From IMG/VR virus record IMGVR_UViG_3300005095_000128, positions 1-64,000 of that record: DNA of 64,000 bases. One strand, 5' to 3'. Position numbers and translations under genes: made by a program. The notes below the pieces were generated by a model. It was not told the DNA's origin and made no database searches. It was given only the letters and a program-made list of their open reading frames with translations. Of the stretch, positions 35,354 to 43,547 are shown piece by piece (within the stretch, counting starts at the first letter, position 1; every line of letters starts with the position of its first letter). This stretch comes from a virus.

Positions 35354-35869
35354 CTACGCCTCCGCAACCGCGCCGCCCTCGGCCTCGAGTTCGCGCTTAA
35401 GCGCGGCCCGCGCCTCCTCTGGCATTTGGCGAACGATCTCCTCGATCGCCTTGGAGTTATCGCCGAAGATGCGGTAGTACTCCTTGACGACGTTGAGGTA
35501 AGCCTGGAAGAGCGCGTCAGCGCTACGCCACTTGAGCTTGAGCTCGCCCTCGGCGTACTGCTGTACTTCCTTCGAGAGGATCTGGAACATCGAGCGTAGC
35601 GCGATCCAGGTATGCTCGCGCACCTCGGCCGCTTCCTCGGCGAGACGCTTCGCCTGGCTCTCGTACAGGTGTGCCTGGTAACGAGCAAGGAACTCCTGCC
35701 AGCTAACGGGCACGCCACGCTCGTACCAGCCTTTCACGGTATTGGCAGCCACCTTCACGCCAAAGCGGTCATTGATCCGCCGGGCAAGCTCAGACCACCC
35801 AATGGCGCCGTTGGCCTGAGCCCACATGCGCATGGCCGCCTCGATGATCTCTGGCGAGTAAGACGGCAT
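35354..35869 (-). CDS. terS: Terminase small subunit
   Basis: 171 residues: an N-terminal HTH (GWSELARRINDRFGVKVAAN, about residues 23-45) and a long helical oligomerisation region ending in an acidic tail. Recognises the packaging site on phage DNA. Three genes before the large subunit, as expected. Confidence 0.75.
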   Translation of the reverse strand: MPSYSPEIIEAAMRMWAQANGAIGWSELARRINDRFGVKVAANTVKGWYERGVPVSWQEFLARYQAHLYESQAKRLAEEAAEVREHTWIALRSMFQILSKEVQQYAEGELKLKWRSADALFQAYLNVVKEYYRIFGDNSKAIEEIVRQMPEEARAALKRELEAEGGAVAEA

Positions 35870-35870
35870 G

Positions 35871-36152
35871 CTACTCCCCCCTCTCGTACACCCGGAGGGT
35901 TGCCGCCGTCGAAGTGAGCTCTGAGGATGCGTCTGAGCTCACGATGTAGAAGGTATACACGCCAACCTGGTCAAGCAGGCCGGCAGGGACGGTGAGCGTC
36001 ACGAGCGAGCCGGATACGCTCGTCGGTGCAAGCGTACCGGTCGTGCCATCTGGCTTCACGTAGTGGATCGTCATCAAGCCAGGCGGTAGTGCGCCATCGA
36101 TATAGAACTCGATGGTGAAGCCGTAATCGCCCTTGTAAACACGCTCACTCAT
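35871..36152 (-). CDS. Ig-like/BppU-type domain protein, 93 aa
   Basis: 93 residues, strand-rich (GDYGFTIEFYIDGALPPG; VGVYTFYIVSSDASSEL). Matches the N-terminal Ig-like domain seen in baseplate upper proteins and some capsid fibres. Standing alone next to terminase is unusual; likely virion-surface (inference). Confidence 0.55.
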   Translation of the reverse strand: MSERVYKGDYGFTIEFYIDGALPPGLMTIHYVKPDGTTGTLAPTSVSGSLVTLTVPAGLLDQVGVYTFYIVSSDASSELTSTAATLRVYERGE

Positions 36153-36243
36153 CGAAGCTCACCACCAAACGTACACGGGGGCGAAAGGTAACCGTCGCGG
36201 CAACCCTCGTCGCAAACCGCACGTACAAGCGCAAAAGTGTCAT
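36145..36243 (-). CDS. 32-residue basic micro-protein
   Basis: ATG after GGGGGTGAAC, ending inside the start of the 93-aa gene (8-nt overlap). Arg/Val-rich product without recognisable domain. The ribosome site and coupling support it; composition is not conclusive. Confidence 0.4.
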   Translation of the reverse strand: MTLLRLYVRFATRVAATVTFRPRVRLVVSFDE

Positions 36244-36263
36244 GTTCACCCCCGGAAAGGACT

Positions 36264-36295
36264 AAATAACCGGCGCCCGCTTTCTGGAGCGCCGG
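36264..36295 (-). terminator. Terminator upstream of the packaging operon
   Basis: 7-bp GC stem (36270-36276 with 36289-36295), 12-nt loop, then TTATTTAG on the minus strand. Confidence 0.6.
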
Positions 36296-36315
36296 GAGTT
36301 CATAGATAACGAAGC

Positions 36316-36534
36316 TCAGTCGGAGAGGCGATTTGCCAAACGGCGCTCGCTTTCAGAAAGGAAGGCGTAAAGCGCTTCCCAGGTTAGAATCGCCTGCCCA
36401 CCCTCGAGCGAAAGCCCGTCGAGAAACAACTCGATGCGAACGCCGTTTTTGAGCTCAACGATGAGATTCGGCTCCTGCTGATAAATCGCCACCACATCGA
36501 AGTCGCCGATTTCCTCCTCGTGCACGATCGGCAT
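36316..36534 (-). CDS. Hypothetical protein, 72 aa
   Basis: Start at MPIVHEE, chosen because GGGGGTTGTGGCTT precedes it. Strand-rich first half (NLIVELKNGVRIELFLDG), helical end. Not recognised. Confidence 0.5.
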   Translation of the reverse strand: MPIVHEEEIGDFDVVAIYQQEPNLIVELKNGVRIELFLDGLSLEGGQAILTWEALYAFLSESERRLANRLSD

Positions 36535-36547
36535 AAGCCACAACCCC

Positions 36548-37060
36548 CTAGCTATAGACATCTCCCCAGTATCCGTAAATCAGGCCGCGGACCACATCAT
36601 CGTCGAGCTCGCTAAGCATTCTGATGACGGTATCGAGGAACCTCGCTTGCGAGAGCTCCATCCCGGTGAGCTCGTGGTAGATGTCGGCAAAGCGCTTGTA
36701 CTGCTGCATGTAGAGCTCGTAGAGGCCCTCGTCAACCGTCGGCAAACGCTTACGACGACTTTGCGACTTGAGCAGGGCGCGAAGCGTTTGTGAGTCCTTC
36801 GATCGCATCAACTCGCGAGCGACCTTGTACCCGCGCTCGTCGGCAAGCCTCGCGCCGTAGTAGAGGCGATCGAGCGACAGGCTGGCTAGCTCGTCGTCGT
36901 CTAGGCGGTCGCGCCACGCCGACATCGCCACCCGCGCCTTGTGCACGAACGTCGGATGCACGCCGTACTCATCGGCAACGTCGATCGCGTTGCGCGGATC
37001 GTCAGCAACGGCCTTGATGAGCTCAAGCCTGGCTCGCTTGTAGTTGTCTACGGCCCCCAT
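36548..37060 (-). CDS. Putative HTH DNA-binding protein, 170 aa
   Basis: Start at MGAVDNYK. NAIDVADEYGVHPTFVHKAR (about residues 25-45) reads as a helix-turn-helix; the rest is helical. Overlaps the RusA-like gene by 13 nt. Possibly a second small-terminase-like or regulatory protein; unproven. Confidence 0.5.
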   Translation of the reverse strand: MGAVDNYKRARLELIKAVADDPRNAIDVADEYGVHPTFVHKARVAMSAWRDRLDDDELASLSLDRLYYGARLADERGYKVARELMRSKDSQTLRALLKSQSRRKRLPTVDEGLYELYMQQYKRFADIYHELTGMELSQARFLDTVIRMLSELDDDVVRGLIYGYWGDVYS

Positions 37061-37440
37061 GCCACCTGCACCACGAGGATGTCGGTCGGTAGATCCGCAA
37101 GCTGGTCGCGGAAGCCCCACAAGCCATACACCTGCTTTTCGTCGTAGAGGACGCCGGCGTTGATGAGGCCATCCACAACCGCCTGCAACACGCGGGGAAA
37201 CGGAATCATCTCGTCCCCCGGGCGCGGCGCCTTGATCTCGTAGGTGATCGCGCGAACGTAAACAACGCGCACGGGGATCGGCTCGATGAGCGGGTAGATG
37301 CTACTCGCTCGTTCCCGCACGGCGTCCTTGAACTGGTCGTAGGAAAACCCCTTCTCGATGGGAACGATGAACGGCCCGAACGTGCGAGCTACCTGAAAGT
37401 AGTTCTCTAGATCTTGCTGACCGTCGATAAGAGATGCCAT
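37048..37440 (-). CDS. RusA-like Holliday junction resolvase family protein
   Basis: 130 residues. PFPRVLQAVVDGLINAGVLYDEKQV and the flanking strands follow the RusA layout, where two acidic residues sit in PDxDN and one in YxDDxQV. Here the second Asp (VVDGL) and YDEKQV remain, but the PDxDN loop is replaced by GDEMIPFPR, so activity is uncertain. RusA proteins resolve branched DNA before packaging. Confidence 0.5.
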   Translation of the reverse strand: MASLIDGQQDLENYFQVARTFGPFIVPIEKGFSYDQFKDAVRERASSIYPLIEPIPVRVVYVRAITYEIKAPRPGDEMIPFPRVLQAVVDGLINAGVLYDEKQVYGLWGFRDQLADLPTDILVVQVAWGP

Positions 37441-37736
37441 ACCTTCACCAGCGCCGCCACGTACTCCTTACCGTGATACCGCTCTGGCGACTTGAGGATG
37501 TTCTTGGTGCTTCGATCCAGCATGAGCCACACCCGCGCCACCTCGTTGCGCCCAATCAAACCAATCAGATCAGGGCGCGTTGGTGCGCGGTAGTCAGGAT
37601 CCAACCCAGGCGATGCATAGCGCTTGATGAGCACCCAAATATCCCGCGGGTACGACCCGCCGAGAAAGCGGGCCATCAAGCGAGCTACTTGAACTAGTTG
37701 CTCTGGGCTAACCTCCACGGAGTGTGAGTTGCTCAT
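37407..37736 (-). CDS. Hypothetical protein, 109 aa
   Basis: Not recognised. Helical N-terminus (EQLVQVARLMARFLGG) and RNEVARVWLMLDRS core. Overlaps both neighbours, so it belongs to the ThyX-terminase run. Confidence 0.5.
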   Translation of the reverse strand: MSNSHSVEVSPEQLVQVARLMARFLGGSYPRDIWVLIKRYASPGLDPDYRAPTRPDLIGLIGRNEVARVWLMLDRSTKNILKSPERYHGKEYVAALVKVWHLLSTVSKI

Positions 37737-38103
37737 GCCAGGTATAGGTCCTCCCGCACGTTGGGCACGAGTGCACGAGCTCGCGGCACAGAATCTCGGG
37801 TTTGTCCTCGGCGAAAAACCAGAGTCGCGAGTGCTGGCGCACCCGCGACTTCCTCAACGAGTCTGTGCAGCACGGTCGTTCACCGACCGGGCGTTGCTCA
37901 AGTGAGTAGAAGTTCGCGCCGCACTTCGTGCACTGGAAACGGTATTGCGTCGCGATGATGTCCGGGTTCATCGTGTCCTTGCGCGTGCCAGACCGCGCCT
38001 GGCGGAGCTTGCCGCCACAGTACGGACACGAAGCCAATCTCGCTATGATTCTCGCATCATCGCGCATGATACTTTCGCATAAAGTGTCAGTCAATACCTC
38101 CAT
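37708..38103 (-). CDS. Multi zinc-ribbon protein, 131 aa
   Basis: Contains CPYC, CTKC and CPTC knuckles plus a CC pair, in an otherwise basic protein. The first CPYCGGKLRQ and the last CPTCGRTYTW look like zinc ribbons of nucleic-acid proteins. Possible transcription or recombination accessory; not identified. Confidence 0.55.
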   Translation of the reverse strand: MEVLTDTLCESIMRDDARIIARLASCPYCGGKLRQARSGTRKDTMNPDIIATQYRFQCTKCGANFYSLEQRPVGERPCCTDSLRKSRVRQHSRLWFFAEDKPEILCRELVHSCPTCGRTYTWHEQLTLRGG

Positions 38104-38125
38104 GCGTCATCCTCCGATAGTAGCG

Positions 38126-38905
38126 TCAACTAGAAACAGCGTCATCATCGAGTTTGAGCTTCGCCACAAGCCGCTCGCGCTCACCCTCCGTGAGATGATA
38201 TGCATCATCACGCAACTTTATGTCAAGCGCCTCAAGCTCTCTCCTGGTGAGATAAACACGGTCCAGCACCTCAGAATCGATGAGGTCAACGAGCTCGGCG
38301 AACCCACTACTGATACCCCGCACGAGCATCTTGGTCGCCTCGGCGAACTCACGGGTCTCAGGCTGGGCGTGCTCGCTAATGCGAAGCTGCCAGAAGTGCA
38401 TCAGCGCCCGCAAGTTCGCGGTGAAGTAGATTTGGGTCATCGTCGCTAACGGAAGTACGGCCCTTGCCACTTCACGCGGTACACCGAACTCGTCGACGAG
38501 CTCCTGGTAAGTGCCAACCGCAAAATCGATGGCCTCCCACAAACGATCGAGCGCGTAGACGCTTTCACCTACGCGCTCCTCACTCGGAAGCCAGTAATCA
38601 CCATCGAGGCGCTTGTACCTACCACTCAACTCGTTCCAGCTAAAGCCAATGCGGTGGCGCATCACCTGACGCGCTACGAAGATGGGAACCTCGGCCTCAA
38701 AGGTAAACACAACGTGCTCGAACGGCGTTCCGTGGTCGTTCTGCAATAGGAAGCGGATGAGGTTGAGGTCCTTCTCGCGCCCTTTGAGTCCCTTGCCAAA
38801 GCTCGTGCGTGCTGCCTCGGCAGGGACAAGCTCGTGCCCCATGTGGCGCACGAGCTTGACGTAGCCACGGCCATCGTAGAGTTTTACAGTACGCTCACGG
38901 TCCAT
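38126..38905 (-). CDS. thyX: Flavin-dependent thymidylate synthase ThyX
   Basis: 259 residues. Makes dTMP from dUMP with methylene-folate, FAD and NADPH. Shows RHR at 83-85 followed by NELSGRY, the ThyX signature, and flanking FEHVVFTFEAEVPIFVARQ. The spacing from RHR to the signature Ser is eight residues rather than the textbook seven. Works with the reductase and dUTPase of this phage to supply dTTP. Confidence 0.93.
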   Translation of the reverse strand: MDRERTVKLYDGRGYVKLVRHMGHELVPAEAARTSFGKGLKGREKDLNLIRFLLQNDHGTPFEHVVFTFEAEVPIFVARQVMRHRIGFSWNELSGRYKRLDGDYWLPSEERVGESVYALDRLWEAIDFAVGTYQELVDEFGVPREVARAVLPLATMTQIYFTANLRALMHFWQLRISEHAQPETREFAEATKMLVRGISSGFAELVDLIDSEVLDRVYLTRRELEALDIKLRDDAYHLTEGERERLVAKLKLDDDAVSS

Positions 38906-39168
38906 TTGGGTAGATCACCCCGCCAGGTGAACGGATGCTTCCAGAACTTCCGATAGCGTTCCCACTCGTCGCAGGTCACTTCCCAATCGTAGGGTGCCAA
39001 CGGATGTGGTGGTTGAACCGGATAAGGAACTGGAACAAAAACGGGGCCAACGCCATGCCCCCGCCTAAGCTCCTCAACCTCGCGCCGAAGCTCTTCTACT
39101 TCCCTTGATAAGCGCTCGATCTCACGTGCTAGCTCTCTGCCGATGTCCCTAGCCACGCAACTCACCAA
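38884..39168 (-). CDS. Hypothetical coiled-coil protein, 94 aa
   Basis: Residues 8-36 are a heptad coiled coil (EIERLSREVEELRREVEEL), then a Pro-rich linker and a Trp-rich end (WKHPFTWRGDLPKW). Overlaps the thyX start by 22 nt. Function unknown. Confidence 0.5.
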   Translation of the reverse strand: MVSCVARDIGRELAREIERLSREVEELRREVEELRRGHGVGPVFVPVPYPVQPPHPLAPYDWEVTCDEWERYRKFWKHPFTWRGDLPKWTVSVL

Positions 39169-39200
39169 CCCTTCTTCGCAATGATAACACGATGCATCGA

Positions 39201-40526
39201 CTACGCAACCGCTCCTCGCGCAACGTGGAAGGCCATCCGCTCCGTACCCGGTCGCGGCTTGCTAGCAGAAACCTGGAAACCGAACAGGAACCTCCATCGT
39301 CGCTTCTTCGCTAGCCAGCCGTGCGGATAGAACAGGTTGGCAAGTTCGTCGAGGTAGTGCCTCATGTAGGACGGCATGCGCTCAAGATCGCGCTTCATTC
39401 GCTCGAGGAAGGTCAACCAAACCCATGCACCATACTGGGAGCCGTAGCGGTAGACCCAGCGCCAGTTCTCGATCCACGCAAGCAGCGTGGAGTGGGACAC
39501 GCCAACCGCCCTGGCCGCCGCCCGCACACTCGCACCAGCGTTGATGAGCATGAACGCGAACGCATGACGCGGCGACCACTCAGCCTTCGAGGCGCCAAAA
39601 ACGTTGTAGGCAACGTGAATCTTGGGCTCCTGGTGGGTGGTCGGTTTTTCGGGTGTAATCATGGAAGCATCCCCTTTGTTGTGAGGTTGCAAGCCATTAT
39701 TAATCTCCTTAAAGCCGAGGAAAGAAAGTGAGGCGTTCAATTCATGCCCGGCGTCATAGAACGGTATTTTGACCACCGGAGCAATTTGCTTAAAGCTCTC
39801 CTTACTAAGCGTTCCTAAGTAAGGAGAGCTTTCTTTCCTAACATCCACTTGACGTAAGGTGCTGTAGAATTCGACGAAGAAATCCTTAGCAATCCTATCA
39901 AGGTAGAGTAAGATACTAAGACCTCCAAGGTTACTAGTGATGCTAACGTAGCCGTACTCCTCGAGTCTTAGTAGATACTTTCTAAGTACATCGAGATTCA
40001 TAGGAGCTACGCGGAGCAATTCCGCACGCCGGACCATCAGCCTTGGTGTTCCAAATTTCTGTCGCTCGATTTTTTTCGCGGTGCTACGCAACGGACGCGG
40101 GCGGGCGAGCGCGGCGAGCAGCGAGTGCAGTACGCGTGATGCGTTCGTATCTGGCAGCTTCCACGCCGCCCATGCGCCACTCTCGAGGCCGCGCACCATG
40201 CCGCTGGCCACGTCGCGCACGGTCAGCGGCTTAGCAAACTCCTCGCTTTCGAGAAGAATCTCACGAGCCCCATCGTAGCCGTAGGCGTCGATGAGGTCGC
40301 GCACTGTGGCCTGCCCCACGGCGTCCATGTCGAGGACGCGTGGGTATGCTCGCTTGTAGATGGCCAAGCGCTTGGCTACGCCCTTTGCCTTCCTGTGCTG
40401 GCTCCTTGGGAAGACGATGAGCACTTCCTCGCCATCGCGCACCTCGCTCTCGCGCCAGGTGGCTCTCGTTCCTAGCGCGAGCTCGAGCATCTTGGCGTCG
40501 CCTGGCGAGTAAGCCAGCACAACCAT
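39201..40526 (-). CDS. Large HTH protein, first gene of the left transcript
   Basis: 441 residues from an ATG 9 nt after a perfect -10 box. Residues about 355-385 (GASVRAAARAVGVSHSTLLAWI) form an HTH. The first 120 residues (AYSPGDAKMLELALG; EEVLIVFPRSQHRKAKG) look like a small nucleotide- or DNA-binding alpha/beta domain. It could be a replication initiator or regulator; no catalytic motif settles this. As the gene next to the divergent control region it is probably expressed early. Confidence 0.55.
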   Translation of the reverse strand: MVVLAYSPGDAKMLELALGTRATWRESEVRDGEEVLIVFPRSQHRKAKGVAKRLAIYKRAYPRVLDMDAVGQATVRDLIDAYGYDGAREILLESEEFAKPLTVRDVASGMVRGLESGAWAAWKLPDTNASRVLHSLLAALARPRPLRSTAKKIERQKFGTPRLMVRRAELLRVAPMNLDVLRKYLLRLEEYGYVSITSNLGGLSILLYLDRIAKDFFVEFYSTLRQVDVRKESSPYLGTLSKESFKQIAPVVKIPFYDAGHELNASLSFLGFKEINNGLQPHNKGDASMITPEKPTTHQEPKIHVAYNVFGASKAEWSPRHAFAFMLINAGASVRAAARAVGVSHSTLLAWIENWRWVYRYGSQYGAWVWLTFLERMKRDLERMPSYMRHYLDELANLFYPHGWLAKKRRWRFLFGFQVSASKPRPGTERMAFHVARGAVA

Positions 40527-40535
40527 ATCGGCGTG

Positions 40536-40564
40536 AGTATACATCACTCGTAAAAACTATGCAA
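40536..40564 (-). promoter_or_regulatory. Promoter for the left-arm HTH gene (near-leaderless)
   Basis: TTGCAT, 17-nt spacer, TATACT on the minus strand; start codon 9 nt further on. Confidence 0.75.
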
Positions 40565-40576
40565 GACCCATCATCG

Positions 40577-40606
40577 TTGACGCTGGGGTGGATGATATGC
40601 TAACCT
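40577..40606 (+). promoter_or_regulatory. Promoter for the right-arm early genes
   Basis: TTGACG, 18-nt spacer ending TGC (extended -10), TAACCT. Followed by AGGAGG at 40613 and an ATG at 40624. Diverges from the left-arm promoter across about 12 bp, making 40.54-40.61 kb the switch between the arms. Confidence 0.7.
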
Positions 40607-40623
40607 TTGCCCAGGAGGTGTGT

Positions 40624-40800
40624 ATGCCTGACATCGAAAGAATGGCGAAGCGTATCGCGAGGGAGTGGAAAGATGATGAAATCTTCGAGCTCATCAAGCA
40701 TATTGACCTCATCGTTGGCGATTGCCAATTTACCAAAACGATGCACGACTACTTCGACCGGGCAGTGACCTACGATTGCTCTGAAGTGGAGGAGGGTTGA
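40624..40800 (+). CDS. Hypothetical acidic protein, 58 aa
   Basis: Start chosen at MPDIERM because of AGGAGGTG 6 nt upstream and the promoter position. Helical, acidic C-terminus. First gene of the right arm. Not recognised. Confidence 0.55.
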   Translation: MPDIERMAKRIAREWKDDEIFELIKHIDLIVGDCQFTKTMHDYFDRAVTYDCSEVEEG

Positions 40801-41195
40801 TGCGCAGACTCATCGACTTTTTCATGTTCGACCTCGTTGCGTGGATCAAAGCACGTAGCTATGGCGTTATCTCCGTGCACGAGGAGAAGCTCGGCAACTT
40901 CTCTATCAAGGTTTACAAGGTCAAGCGTGACGTCTTTTTCATCTCCGGGCGCCACGTGTTCGTCGGCCCGAGCTTTCAGCAGTTCTGGGAAGGCAAGCTC
41001 AAGGTCGTGGCCTTCGTGACAGCGTGCATCCTAACCAAGGCTCCGATTCGTGCCTGGCTTTGCAAGGAGTGCCAGCGTAGGGCGATCAAGCTTCTGAGCA
41101 ACATGTACCAGAAGTCAACCGACCCACCTTTTGTCGATGGCTCGTGGGTGAACATCTGCTTGCGGGAGGTGTCCAAGCGTGGTGCTGCTTCTTGA
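40800..41195 (+). CDS. Hypothetical protein, 131 aa
   Basis: ATG overlaps the upstream stop (TGATG) after GGAGGAGGG. Strand-rich first part, then basic helices with Cys-x-x-Cys (LCKEC). Not recognised. Confidence 0.5.
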   Translation: MRRLIDFFMFDLVAWIKARSYGVISVHEEKLGNFSIKVYKVKRDVFFISGRHVFVGPSFQQFWEGKLKVVAFVTACILTKAPIRAWLCKECQRRAIKLLSNMYQKSTDPPFVDGSWVNICLREVSKRGAAS

Positions 41196-41436
41196 TATTG
41201 CAACGGCTATTGCTCTTGGTGCCATCGCCATCCCGATCGTCAACGCCTTCTACTTCGCGTTTGCCGACTTTAGGGAAACCGGGCAGCGCGGGTTCATCTA
41301 CCCGATGCTGCTTAGTGCGTTCATCGCAATCGACATCATGCTGTGGTTAGCCGTGCACGAGCTCAAGATCGCGCTTGGCGGCTTCATGACTGGCATCGTC
41401 ATCGGCGCTTTTCAAATCGCGCTCGAGGAGGCATAG
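41179..41436 (+). CDS. Small membrane protein, about 85 aa
   Basis: GTG start (41179 or 41182) after GGGAGG. Three hydrophobic segments (LLLDIATAIALGAIAIPIV; PMLLSAFIAIDIMLWLA; GGFMTGIVIGAFQIAL). Candidate for superinfection exclusion or membrane alteration (inference). Confidence 0.55.
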   Translation: MVLLLDIATAIALGAIAIPIVNAFYFAFADFRETGQRGFIYPMLLSAFIAIDIMLWLAVHELKIALGGFMTGIVIGAFQIALEEA

Positions 41437-41439
41437 GCA

Positions 41440-41640
41440 GTGCGGTTTCTGGCTGGAGTATGCAAGCTACTTGATGCGATTGGCACGATCCTTGGTGGCA
41501 TCATCTACGGCATTATGTTTGGTATTGCGTTCGTGCTCGTCGTGATTGCCACCACGATAGACTACGTGCTCGATGCCATTCGCGAGTTCGTGAGTTGCAA
41601 GAAGGATAGCGGCTTCGATGAAGTGCATGGGGAGGCATGA
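41440..41640 (+). CDS. Small membrane protein, 66 aa
   Basis: GTG start after GAGGAGG. One long hydrophobic region (GTILGGIIYGIMFGIAFVLV) and a charged tail. Ends in an ATGA overlap with the next gene. Confidence 0.55.
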   Translation: MRFLAGVCKLLDAIGTILGGIIYGIMFGIAFVLVVIATTIDYVLDAIREFVSCKKDSGFDEVHGEA

Positions 41641-41960
41641 TGAGTCGGTGCGTGGCTAGAGTGACGGTGTTTATCAAGGGCTTTTCCATCTATGAAGAGA
41701 TAGTGCCAGTTGAGAAGCTTCCGCAAGACCTAGATGCCGCTTTCGATGTTGGCACGGCACTTCTTGCATCAACCGGAACGCTTCTCGAGGTCGAAATCGA
41801 GGAAGGCGTGCGGTTTGCGCACTCCAAGGAGCTAGAAGCGTACATCCTGCATAAATTCCTCGAGAAGTACGGGCGCGATCTATTACGCGTGCTCGAGCCA
41901 GAATGGATCAAGTTAGATTACGAGATCGTGAACATTGCCGCCGAGTACCGTGGTGAATGA
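41637..41960 (+). CDS. Hypothetical protein, 107 aa
   Basis: Mixed alpha/beta, not recognised. Translationally coupled to both neighbours. Confidence 0.5.
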   Translation: MMSRCVARVTVFIKGFSIYEEIVPVEKLPQDLDAAFDVGTALLASTGTLLEVEIEEGVRFAHSKELEAYILHKFLEKYGRDLLRVLEPEWIKLDYEIVNIAAEYRGE

Positions 41961-42339
41961 TTTGCGTGATGCGTTCTTGCATGCGGTCAAACGCTCGAGG
42001 TGCCTGGCGTGCGGGCGCGTAGGCGTTGACATGGCTCACGTGCCCTACTGGTCAACGAAGCTGGGCCGCTTCGTTCGCCCCTCGCACAAGGGTGTGGGGT
42101 GGTTTTTCGCCATTCCGCTATGCCGGCAATGCCACCTCGAGCAACACCGCCTCGGATACGAACGCTTTGCGGAGCGTAAGCTTGGTGGGCTGCTAGCTCA
42201 GTATCGCTGGATTGCGCATACCATTGCATCGCTACTTGACATGCATGCACCTAAGTGTGATACGGTTGACACATGCGGGAGGTGGATACGTGAGGCAATT
42301 GAGTCGGAAGCCGCCTGCGCCGGGGCAGGACGCAATTGA
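41950..42339 (+). CDS. HNH-type nuclease-like protein
   Basis: About 129 residues from GTG at 41950 or 41953. CLACG, DMAHVPYW, then PLCRQCHLEQHRLGYERF match the zinc-bound HNH of NinG/DUF968-like phage proteins: two CxxC pairs, the catalytic His pair and a trailing His. Likely acts on DNA in recombination or packaging. Confidence 0.7.
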   Translation: MVNDLRDAFLHAVKRSRCLACGRVGVDMAHVPYWSTKLGRFVRPSHKGVGWFFAIPLCRQCHLEQHRLGYERFAERKLGGLLAQYRWIAHTIASLLDMHAPKCDTVDTCGRWIREAIESEAACAGAGRN

Positions 42340-42544
42340 GCACTACCGCATGCTGCTCGAAAACGTCGGCATTACGTACTACACCAAGGAGATCGCGCGT
42401 TTGCACCGCGATGGAAAGGTGCCGGATGAGGCGATGCTTCTTGCGCTCAACATCGCGCTCGAGGCTGAGCAGAAGCTAATGACGATCTACCGCGACTACG
42501 ACGATGATCCGACTATGGAGAACCTGAAGGAGCTTATCGACTAG
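42290..42544 (+). CDS. Hypothetical helical protein, 84 aa
   Basis: GTG start after GGGAGGTGGATAC. Acidic and helical (DEAMLLALNIALEAEQKL). Overlaps the HNH gene by 50 nt. Not recognised. Confidence 0.5.
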   Translation: MRQLSRKPPAPGQDAIEHYRMLLENVGITYYTKEIARLHRDGKVPDEAMLLALNIALEAEQKLMTIYRDYDDDPTMENLKELID

Positions 42545-42553
42545 GGGGTTAGT

Positions 42554-42874
42554 ATGGGAATCGCGCTATTGTTCGCCGTAATGGCCGCAACCTTCTTCCT
42601 CGTCGGAATGCCGGCGTGGGGGTGGTTCATCACAGCCATCGCCGCCGTGCTCGGTGCATTTGAGCTCTACCTGCACGTGAAGTACCGGCAAACGCTCTCC
42701 TCGCGTTTCTACCACACGTGGAAGACGCGGCCGAGAGCCATCATCATCGTCGGCATCGTATTCTTCATCGTGCTCGGCCTGCTCATCTACCACCTGCTTG
42801 GATACTGGGATGGTAGCCTTGATCTTACGCGGCCGATGAGGGGGATGGTGTGGGCAAGTTGCGCGTGCGCGTAA
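42554..42874 (+). CDS. Membrane protein with three helices, 106 aa
   Basis: Segments about residues 2-20, 22-41 and 64-83 (AIIIVGIVFFIVLGLLIYHL) are hydrophobic. Not recognised. GGGGGTTAGT precedes the ATG. Confidence 0.55.
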   Translation: MGIALLFAVMAATFFLVGMPAWGWFITAIAAVLGAFELYLHVKYRQTLSSRFYHTWKTRPRAIIIVGIVFFIVLGLLIYHLLGYWDGSLDLTRPMRGMVWASCACA

Positions 42875-43035
42875 ATCTTGAACGCGACGATGGGGTTGTA
42901 GCTCGTTTCGAGAAGGTCGTTGAGGCAGACGACAAGAGCGCATACGAGCTCTACGACTTCATCGTCGCACACGTGAACCAGTTAGAGCAACGTGAGCGAA
43001 TCACAAAGGCACCACCGGTTAGAGAGTCGACGTAA
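42850..43035 (+). CDS. Hypothetical protein, 61 aa
   Basis: GTG start inside the previous gene, after GAGGGGGATG. Strands then helix; ends inside the wHTH gene. Not recognised. Confidence 0.5.
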   Translation: MGKLRVRVNLERDDGVVARFEKVVEADDKSAYELYDFIVAHVNQLEQRERITKAPPVREST

Positions 43036-43315
43036 GAAGGCATGGGTATACCAGACCTCGCTCTCCCCGCTCGGGCAGTTGATCTTGATGCTCCTCAACC
43101 TGGGCGGGGGAGCGTTCCACATCAACGAGGTGATCCTCGCCATGTACCGGAACGGCTTTTCGAGGAGGGCGGTGATAGCGACGATAGACAAGCTTGGAGA
43201 CCTCGGGCTCATCAAGTCGGTTGGCGCCGGTCACTGTATCACGCTCACCGAGAAGGGGAGGTGGAACCTTGCTTCGGGCAATAGCGCTGGCGTGCACGAT
43301 GGCGAGGCTGGCTAA
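42992..43315 (+). CDS. Winged-helix DNA-binding protein, 107 aa
   Basis: GTG start. Residues 45-92 read as a winged helix (NEVILAMYRNGFSRRAVIAT, then IKSVGAGHCITLTEKG wing). Basic N-terminus. Probable regulator of the early genes. Confidence 0.6.
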   Translation: MSESQRHHRLESRRKKAWVYQTSLSPLGQLILMLLNLGGGAFHINEVILAMYRNGFSRRAVIATIDKLGDLGLIKSVGAGHCITLTEKGRWNLASGNSAGVHDGEAG

Positions 43316-43547
43316 GCAGGTTGTGGCCGCGACGGCGTGCACCCACGTCGATCGCTGCACTTCGCCCGTAGAAGTATTCGAGCAGTGCGTCGACGGGGCG
43401 ATGTTTGCCCGCTTCGCCGTCGATGAGTTGAAGCGTCCGCGCATTACCGGCGTTGTGTGCTTCTTCGTCGGTTTGTTATCATGGTTGCGGCATGGCACGA
43501 AGCACATCGAATCCGTCGCGCAAAAGTTCATCGAATCCGCCGGATAG
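43269..43547 (+). CDS. Hypothetical protein, 92 aa
   Basis: TTG start after GGGGAGG, overlapping the winged-helix gene. One hydrophobic stretch near the C-terminus (GVVCFFVGLLSWL). An ATG at 43299 is an alternative start. Overlaps the promoter and start of the next gene. Confidence 0.42.
   Translation: MLRAIALACTMARLAKQVVAATACTHVDRCTSPVEVFEQCVDGAMFARFAVDELKRPRITGVVCFFVGLLSWLRHGTKHIESVAQKFIESAG
43453..43482 (+). promoter_or_regulatory. Promoter for the four-HTH gene (near-leaderless)
   Basis: TTGTGT, 18-nt spacer, TATCAT; ATG 9 nt on at 43492. Confidence 0.5.
43492..43500 (+). other. Start-site choice for the four-HTH gene
   Basis: The open frame reaches back to 43453, but the promoter overlaps that part and there is no ribosome site; MARSTSN at 43492 is preferred. 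Confidence 0.5.
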
